Below are positions 15,982-20,113 of a DNA stretch of 20,113 bases, piece by piece. The stretch is from an uncultured Bacteroidota bacterium. GTDB taxonomy: Bacteria > Bacteroidota > Bacteroidia > Chitinophagales > Chitinophagaceae. Positions within the stretch are counted from its first letter, which is position 1, and every line of letters begins with the position of its first letter. The translations under genes were made by a program, and so were the position numbers. The stretch lies in NCBI GenBank assembly GCA_903851455.1, contig CAINOM010000705.1, positions 1 to 20,113 on the forward strand, given 5' to 3'. The notes under the pieces are model-generated. The model did no database searches, was not told the origin of the DNA, and saw only the letters and a list, made by a program, of their open reading frames with translations.

Positions 15982-17580
15982 TTATAATACTACCTGCTGC
16001 ACTATATCACTTTTATATGGATAGTCGGTATTAAAGTGTAGTCCCCTGCTTTCCTTGCGGAACTGTGCGCCTTTTACGATCAGGTAGCCGATGGTAATGA
16101 GGTTGCGGAGCTCGCACAGTTGCGGAGAGAGCGTTGTTGTTTTATATAGTTCTTCGGTCTCGTTATGTATCAGGTCTATGCGGTTCATGGCACGCTGGAG
16201 ACGGACATCGTTGCGCACAATACCTACATAGTCACTCATGATCTGCTGCAGTTCCTTCAGGCTCTGCGTGATCAGGATCATCTCTTTAGGATCGTTGGTT
16301 CCGGACGCATTCCAATCAGGCACCTCGTCTTTAAACTGGATATCATTTATCCGTAGCGCCATGTCTTCTGCGCAGCGATGTGCGAAGACGAGCGCCTCCA
16401 GAAGTGAGTTAGATGCGAGGCGGTTCGCGCCGTGCAGTCCTGTGCTGGAGCACTCCCCACATGCATAAAGGTTGATGACGGATGACTGTCCGCGCTCGTC
16501 GGTCTTTATACCACCACAGCAGTAATGTGCTGCGGGAGCTACCGGTATCATTTGCTCCATGACATCTATACCTATGCTTTTACATTTGGCATAAATATTC
16601 GGGAAGTGCGCCAGGAATTTGTCTTTGTCCATGGCGCGGCAATCGAGATATACATGCTCTGTGCCGGTGCGCTTCATCTCGCTGTCGATAGCGCGAGCCA
16701 CTACGTCACGCGGGGCAAGGTCGGCACGGGAATCGTAGCCAGGCATGAAGGCTACGCCATCCTTGTTGCGGAGTATGCCGCCATCGCCACGTACTGCCTC
16801 CGTAATCAGGAACGACGGGCTTATGCCTGCCTCGTACAGGGCAGTAGGGTGAAACTGAATGAACTCCATATTCTCTATGCGTCCCTTGGCACGGTAAGCC
16901 ATGGCAATGCCGTCACCCGTTGCTATGCGCGGATTGGTAGTTGTGCGGTAAACTTGCCCCACTCCACCGGATGCCATAAGCGTGCAACGTGCCAGTATCT
17001 TCTCGATGTTATTGCTCTCCAAATTCAGCGCGTATACACCATAACAGGTAATGTCCGGCGTTGATTTGGTAACCAGATAACCGAGGTGGTGCTGCGTGAT
17101 GATATCCACTACGAACCAATGATTATGTATCTGTATGTTGGGATGGCGCTTTACCTCTTCGAGCAATGCCCGCTCTATCTCAAAACCGGTGATGTCTTTG
17201 TAGTGGAGAATCCTGAATTCTGAGTGGCCGCCTTCCTTGCCACGCATATAATCGCCTTCCTTATCCTTATCAAACTTTGCGCCCCACTCTATTATCTCAT
17301 TTACACGCGCCGGCCCTTCGGTCACTACTATGTCCACAATATGTTCATTGCACAGCCCGTCGCCTGCCACAAGCGTATCCTGTATATGCTTCTCAAAACT
17401 ATCTCGCTCCAGATCGTTCACCACCGCGATGCCACCCTGGGCGTACTTGGTGTTGGTCTCGTCCGTATTGGCTTTAGTGAGAATGGTGATGGTCTTTTCG
17501 GGGAATTTGCGTGCGGTTTTCACTGCAAACGTAAGCCCTGCTATACCCGAACCTATAATAAGAAAATCTGTTTTCAGCAT
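15982..17580 (-). CDS. nadB: L-aspartate oxidase
   Basis: FAD enzyme that oxidises L-aspartate to iminoaspartate, the first step of de novo NAD synthesis; NadA and NadC are not in this window. The 532 residues show the N-terminal dinucleotide fold (FLIIGSGIAGL), TKYAQGGIAVV, the GGHSEFRILHYKD active-site segment, GDGIAMAYRAKGRIENMEFIQFHPTALY, the ITEAVRGDGGILRN motif, PAAHYCCGGIKTDERG and ECSSTGLHGANRLASNSLLE. The C-terminal helical domain is present. This set and the absence of a long succinate dehydrogenase-type tail favour NadB over SdhA/FrdA. ATG at 17580 is chosen because it precedes MLKTDFLIIGSG directly; the frame extends 23 codons upstream without family resemblance. A -7 element lies 8 bases before that ATG. 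Confidence 0.95.
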   Translation of the reverse strand: MLKTDFLIIGSGIAGLTFAVKTARKFPEKTITILTKANTDETNTKYAQGGIAVVNDLERDSFEKHIQDTLVAGDGLCNEHIVDIVVTEGPARVNEIIEWGAKFDKDKEGDYMRGKEGGHSEFRILHYKDITGFEIERALLEEVKRHPNIQIHNHWFVVDIITQHHLGYLVTKSTPDITCYGVYALNLESNNIEKILARCTLMASGGVGQVYRTTTNPRIATGDGIAMAYRAKGRIENMEFIQFHPTALYEAGISPSFLITEAVRGDGGILRNKDGVAFMPGYDSRADLAPRDVVARAIDSEMKRTGTEHVYLDCRAMDKDKFLAHFPNIYAKCKSIGIDVMEQMIPVAPAAHYCCGGIKTDERGQSSVINLYACGECSSTGLHGANRLASNSLLEALVFAHRCAEDMALRINDIQFKDEVPDWNASGTNDPKEMILITQSLKELQQIMSDYVGIVRNDVRLQRAMNRIDLIHNETEELYKTTTLSPQLCELRNLITIGYLIVKGAQFRKESRGLHFNTDYPYKSDIVQQVVL

Positions 17581-17588
17581 ATGAAGAC

Positions 17589-17596
17589 CAAAGGTA
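17589..17596 (-). promoter_or_regulatory. -7 promoter element of nadB
   Basis: TACCTTTG on the minus strand matches TAnnTTTG and ends 8 bases before the ATG at 17580. No clear -33 element was found. The closeness implies a very short leader and excludes the longer upstream start. Confidence 0.5.
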
Positions 17597-17658
17597 GGGG
17601 AAAGTGGAAAAATGTCTTTGGAAACGTTTCTCCTTTCGTTAAATCCCAAAGATATTTA

Positions 17659-17674
17659 AACCGTTAAAACGGTT
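17659..17674. promoter_or_regulatory. Palindrome upstream of nadB
   Basis: AACCGTT and AACGGTT flank an AA centre, about 80 bases before the nadB start. It could be an operator or a small hairpin; no known regulator site is recognised. Confidence 0.35.
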
Positions 17675-17700
17675 GCCGATTGCGTGGGGCATTAATTTGT

Positions 17701-17720
17701 CCCACGACTAAAGTCGTGGG
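17701..17720. repeat. REP-like palindrome
   Basis: CCCACGACT and AGTCGTGGG form a perfect hairpin over AA (or an 8-bp stem over TAAA). It is followed by CTATGC, similar to the GGCTAT tail after the central hairpins of the composite repeats. Its right arm starts the 28-bp tandem array. Confidence 0.65.
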
Positions 17721-17795
17721 CTATGCTTGTCCCTGGAGGAGTAGCGGGCTGTGCTTGTCTCAGGTGAAGTCGTGGGCTATGCGTATTCCGATGTG
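17712..17795. repeat. 28-bp degenerate tandem repeat, three units
   Basis: Units begin at 17712, 17740 and 17768. They open AGTCGTGGGCTATGC, AGTAGCGGGCTGTGC and AGTCGTGGGCTATGC. Units 1 and 2 also share a CTTGTC block. The unit is the right arm of the palindrome plus its downstream flank. Confidence 0.65.
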
Positions 17796-17820
17796 CAACC
17801 GCCAATACATCACACTGAGT

Positions 17821-18099
17821 TTATTTACCCTCCTCAAAGTTGATCGCGCTGCTTATTTTGGCCTGAAGGTCTTTGTCGCTCGTAAGCCAAGCCGGCATAT
17901 GCATAGGATCACTGTATACAAACTTCATTGCGAGCAGACCGAGGCTGCTTTGCATGTTAAAGTCGGATTCCGGGTTGTCGGTCCTTACCTTGTATTGTGT
18001 ACCGCTTTGTTCGCGGAGTATCCTAAATGTGAATAGTATGGTTTCACTGATACCTTTAATTGAAAATCTCTCGCTGAATGTTTCTATTGCACGTGGCAT
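17821..18099 (-). CDS. Hypothetical 92-aa protein, paralogue A of a tandem pair
   Basis: Not a family I recognise. The product is a 92-residue soluble protein with no signal peptide or membrane helix. From the ATG at 18099 it aligns without gaps to the neighbouring 92-residue protein, with 54 identical positions (59%). Shared blocks are RFSI.GIS.TI.FTF, the YKVRTDNPE.DF core, FVY.DP.HMP.WL and the C-terminal LQ.KIS.AI.FE. The earlier in-frame TTG at 18120 lies almost on the conserved upstream box and outside the paralogue alignment, so the ATG is preferred. Conservation between the copies in the middle of the protein and in the upstream box indicates both are real genes. An 18-base sequence upstream is identical to one before paralogue B. 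Confidence 0.65.
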   Translation of the reverse strand: MPRAIETFSERFSIKGISETILFTFRILREQSGTQYKVRTDNPESDFNMQSSLGLLAMKFVYSDPMHMPAWLTSDKDLQAKISSAINFEEGK

Positions 18100-18122
18100 G
18101 TTGGGTAATTTGGTAATCAATG

Positions 18123-18140
18123 TGTTATTATCGTGCCAGC
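18123..18140 (-). promoter_or_regulatory. Conserved upstream box of paralogue A
   Basis: On the minus strand GCTGGCACGATAATAACA, identical over 18 bases to the box before paralogue B, ends 23 bases before the ATG at 18099. TGGCACG equals the -24 half of a sigma-54 promoter, but the -12 TTGC is replaced by TAAC, so a sigma-54 role is doubtful. Confidence 0.45.
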
Positions 18141-18185
18141 GATGAGTTATTCTTCAACTTTCATCAAAAACCCTCTGCATTCAAC

Positions 18186-18464
18186 CTACTTGCTGATCTC
18201 AAATTTAATTGCATTGCTTATTTTAGACTGCAGGCTTTGATCACGAGCAAGCCACTGCGGCATATGCGCGGGATCGGTGTAGACAAAATGCAGTCCATCG
18301 CTCCCCATGCTTCCCTGGACATCAAAATCAGCTTCTGGATTATCGGTCCGCACTTTATAACGTATGTCTCGCCGACCGCGGAGGAGGTGGAATGTAAACC
18401 GAATGGTATCGCTTATTCCTTCTATCGAAAACCGCTTCATGAATGTTTCAACCGTGCGTATCAT
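18186..18464 (-). CDS. Hypothetical 92-aa protein, paralogue B of a tandem pair
   Basis: Second member of the tandem pair, 59% identical to paralogue A over its whole length; family unknown. It keeps YKVRTDNPEADF and FVYTDPAHMPQWLARD. Differences cluster at surface-like positions (for example EQSGTQ versus GRRDIR before the conserved YKVRTDN). The ATG at 18464 gives the same 92-residue length as the neighbour; an ATG two codons upstream (18470) is also possible. Its stop is 86 bases before the start of paralogue A on the same strand, and each copy has its own upstream box, so they look like a duplicated unit of promoter plus gene rather than one operon. Confidence 0.65.
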   Translation of the reverse strand: MIRTVETFMKRFSIEGISDTIRFTFHLLRGRRDIRYKVRTDNPEADFDVQGSMGSDGLHFVYTDPAHMPQWLARDQSLQSKISNAIKFEISK

Positions 18465-18490
18465 GGTCATCAATTTAATTACTCCACATT

Positions 18491-18508
18491 TGTTATTATC
18501 GTGCCAGC
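18491..18508 (-). promoter_or_regulatory. Conserved upstream box of paralogue B
   Basis: The same 18 bases, GCTGGCACGATAATAACA, as before paralogue A, ending 26 bases before the ATG at 18464. Flanking bases differ between the copies apart from a second match, TTGATKACC, near the starts. This suggests the box is under constraint or the duplication is recent. Confidence 0.45.
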
Positions 18509-18790
18509 ACAGGCTTAAAATCTACATTTAACTTATGGTGGTTTTCCTGAATTAACAAGTGTACAATTATTTTTTTCCGCGAGTTTGCATTGATAATCAA
18601 TAAAAAATGCCAGAAAAAGTTGGACAATTATTGGAGATCCGGATTTCAGGATCCAGAGATTTTCAGCATTCGCATCGTGATTTTGATTGAGTTGGTGTTG
18701 CTTGCCCGCAATTCCCAAAACATCCCCCTTGCCTCTACGTCATTACGTTAAGAATTGGTACCCGGTAAGCAATTATGCCACCCCTTCGGG

Positions 18791-19020
18791 CAATGTCATT
18801 GAGTTAAGGATATTAGTATTTTCCTAAACCACATTCAACCCACTCCGGGGTTAATGTTTACGTCTGCTTACCACCGGTTTCACCGGTGGCTATTCAAATT
18901 AAAGTCCCCCGGACTTTTCTTAACTTAGAGATTGCCCTTCGGGGTTGGCGTGTTATTCAGACCTGTTTTCTATAATAATATCATCCCTTCGAGATTGCTC
19001 GCCTTAACTAAATGACATTG
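18791..19020. repeat. 230-bp segment bounded by 19-bp inverted repeats
   Basis: CAATGTCATTGAGTTAAGG at 18791-18809 and CCTTAACTAAATGACATTG at 19002-19020 are inverted copies with one mismatch. They enclose the second composite three-hairpin element. A partial direct copy (GTCATTACGTTAAG) lies at 18739-18752. No target-site duplication was seen. It is MITE-like in form, but could be a mosaic of intergenic repeats. Confidence 0.5.
18836..18917. repeat. Composite three-hairpin repeat, copy 2
   Basis: It has the same layout as the copy at 15876-15957: CAACCC-actcc-GGGGTT (18836-18852), CCACCGGT-ttc-ACCGGTGG (18871-18889) followed by CTATTCAAATT, and AAAGTCC-ccc-GGACTTT (18901-18917). Stem bases differ from copy 1 but still pair; the TTC loop and the TATTCA.ATT.AAG link are kept. 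Confidence 0.7.
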
Positions 19021-19100
19021 TCCCTTGCCCCTTCGCTAACGCCTCCCAGTAGCCATCGGGACTTTCGCTAAAGGGGGAATTTTCCGGCGCGATTCATCCC

Positions 19101-20084
19101 TTAAGCTGCTTTGTTTGTTTGGTCGTCCGGGGAATTGCCGTGCTTTTTCTGGTATTTGAGGAATTTTTTTACGGTGTCGAGTTTGGGTGGTGCATGGAAA
19201 ATGGCGAGGGTGTCTTCGAGATATTTTTCGAGATCGAGCTGGCCGTTGTTGTCGCGGTATTTTTCGAGACGAAGCTTTAATTCTTTGTCTTCGAGTTCGA
19301 GGTCTGTGAGCGGCCTGCGGGTGTTGCTCGTAGCTGCGGCAGGTGCGGGCTCCGCATTTGCAGGTGTTTGGCTTGTCACTCCCTGAGCGCTTGTCACCGA
19401 GTCCTGAGCAACTGGTGTTGCCGCAATTACAGAAGCTGAAACAGCGGGCGCCTCAGCAGGAGCAGCGTTGGCGTTTGCCGGTTCGGGATCTTTCATGGAA
19501 CGGAACTGCTCGATATCGGCGGTGGTGGTGTCTTTGAGAGACCATTCCATGATATCCTGCAGGTCCAGTTTCGTTTCTGTATTGTCTTTTTCGGTTCTGG
19601 GGATGAGGCCCAGTTCGTTGAAGTGCTCAGGAGTGAGCTGGTTGATGTTTATGGCAGCGCGGGATGCTACGTAATTTTCCACGAAGGGTAAAATGGCCGT
19701 TGCCATCTCGGGCGATTGCTTGTTGACGAAATCCATGAAGAACCCAAGCATCTCGAGATTCTCACCAATGGTGGCGCGGGTCTTCATCTTGCCGGCGGTG
19801 AGGGCAAGCTTGTACATGGTGTTTGCTTCCAGGGAGGTGCATGGCTTTGTCATTCTGTCTTCAGACAGGACATTCTCTGAGAGGCGGGCGATCATGAGGT
19901 GGCAGTTTTCCGCAATAAGCGTGGGCATAACGGCGGCCCTCTGCCTGATACGGTCCCAGTTGTTTTTGCGGATCCAATAGTGGAGGGTACTGCGAGGAAC
20001 CTGGAGCACCTCGGAGATTTGGGTTACGCTGAGGCTCGTCTGAAAGTAGAGGCCTTTTGCGGCGGCTTGTTGTTCGGTATTCAT
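19101..20084 (-). CDS. Phage terminase small subunit-like HTH protein
   Basis: 327 residues. The N-terminus (about 5-45, AAKGLYFQTSLSVTQISEVLQVPRSTLHYWIRKNNWDRIR) is a helix-turn-helix of the kind found in phage terminase small subunits and gpP-like DNA-binding domains. A helical middle (about 55-165) follows, then a low-complexity Ala/Pro/Thr/Ser linker (about 200-255) and a charged C-terminal helical part (RRPLTDLELEDKELKLRLEKYRDNNG...) ending in a Lys-rich tail. The large terminase subunit would lie upstream, beyond the window edge, if this is a working prophage; nothing phage-like lies downstream. It might instead be an isolated, domesticated phage-derived protein. The ATG at 20084 fits the HTH start. 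It is bordered on the downstream side by the repeat-dense region. Confidence 0.55.
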   Translation of the reverse strand: MNTEQQAAAKGLYFQTSLSVTQISEVLQVPRSTLHYWIRKNNWDRIRQRAAVMPTLIAENCHLMIARLSENVLSEDRMTKPCTSLEANTMYKLALTAGKMKTRATIGENLEMLGFFMDFVNKQSPEMATAILPFVENYVASRAAININQLTPEHFNELGLIPRTEKDNTETKLDLQDIMEWSLKDTTTADIEQFRSMKDPEPANANAAPAEAPAVSASVIAATPVAQDSVTSAQGVTSQTPANAEPAPAAATSNTRRPLTDLELEDKELKLRLEKYRDNNGQLDLEKYLEDTLAIFHAPPKLDTVKKFLKYQKKHGNSPDDQTNKAA

Positions 20085-20113
20085 AAGATAAAAGTTAACC
20101 CCCTGCCCCCTAA

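Larger units (their letters stand above)
18509..19100. other. 592-bp repeat-dense region with no gene seen
   Basis: No convincing gene was found here. From 18631 to 18668 there are degenerate ATCC...ATTTCAG-type repeats. From about 18780 on it is packed with small hairpins that often have a TTC loop (18782-18790, 18871-18889, 18934-18942), a composite three-hairpin repeat and a pair of 19-bp inverted repeats. A C/G-rich imperfect inverted repeat (CCCCTT...AAGGGG) lies at about 19028-19077. The only open frame of note (18533-18718, minus) lacks support. Confidence 0.6.

Noticed and set aside
17712..17795. Possible CRISPR array
   Set aside because: Units are contiguous with a 28-base period and no unique spacers, and no cas gene is nearby; it is a plain tandem repeat.
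18173..18189. Similarity of CATTCAACCTACT to the first arm of the composite repeat
   Set aside because: Only a 13-base near match with no hairpin partner, overlapping the end of paralogue B; likely coincidence or a tiny relic.
18123..18508. Calling the duplicated boxes true sigma-54 promoters
   Set aside because: The -24 half fits, but the invariant GC of the -12 element is absent in both copies; kept only as conserved boxes of unknown role.
18533..18718. 61-codon open frame on the minus strand upstream of paralogue B
   Set aside because: It has no promoter box or family resemblance and runs through degenerate intergenic repeats, so it is treated as chance.

Overview
The window looks like chromosomal DNA of a Bacteroidota bacterium, probably a Chitinophagaceae-like relative. 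Four things point there: a mutY-ssb-gldE cluster; the remains of a type B type IX secretion (T9SS) C-terminal domain; a two-component-type propeller protein with a Y_Y_Y domain; and TAnnTTTG motifs, the -7 element of the Bacteroidota housekeeping sigma factor, 6-50 bases before seven gene starts. Good Shine-Dalgarno sequences are scarce, which also fits. The genus is inference; no rRNA or tRNA gene was seen.

Layout. 1-1556: 3' part of a Prc/Tsp-type S41 protease (+). It converges on a dapD-mscS pair (-, 1660-3623) across a bidirectional terminator and a small heptamer repeat. 3719-3916: remnant of a T9SS type B sorting domain. 4048-6789: gmk (TTG start) and a membrane GT-C/TPR protein, ending in a GAAA-loop hairpin. 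6983-8486: a small lipoprotein and an N-terminal transketolase subunit (-). 8606-12457: YycJ-like metallo-hydrolase, mutY, ssb and gldE (+), the first divergent from the transketolase. 12495-15716: a large propeller lipoprotein sensor with a histidine-bearing dimerisation segment but no kinase ATPase domain. 15982-17580: nadB (-). 17821-18464: two tandem 92-aa paralogues of unknown function (-). 19101-20084: a phage-terminase-small-subunit-like HTH protein (-).

The left 15 kb is mostly housekeeping: lysine and cell-wall precursor synthesis (dapD), GMP phosphorylation (gmk), 8-oxoG repair (mutY), ssDNA binding (ssb), gliding/T9SS support (gldE) and NAD synthesis (nadB). The stretch from about 15.7 kb on is more accessory. 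It holds two copies of a composite three-hairpin repeat whose stems differ in sequence but keep their pairing, a 28-bp tandem repeat grown from a palindrome, a 230-bp segment bounded by 19-bp inverted repeats, the tandem paralogues and the phage-like gene.

No complete new defence or mobile system was recognised. The best leads are the structured repeat family, the tandem paralogues with a duplicated upstream box, and the ATPase-less sensor protein.
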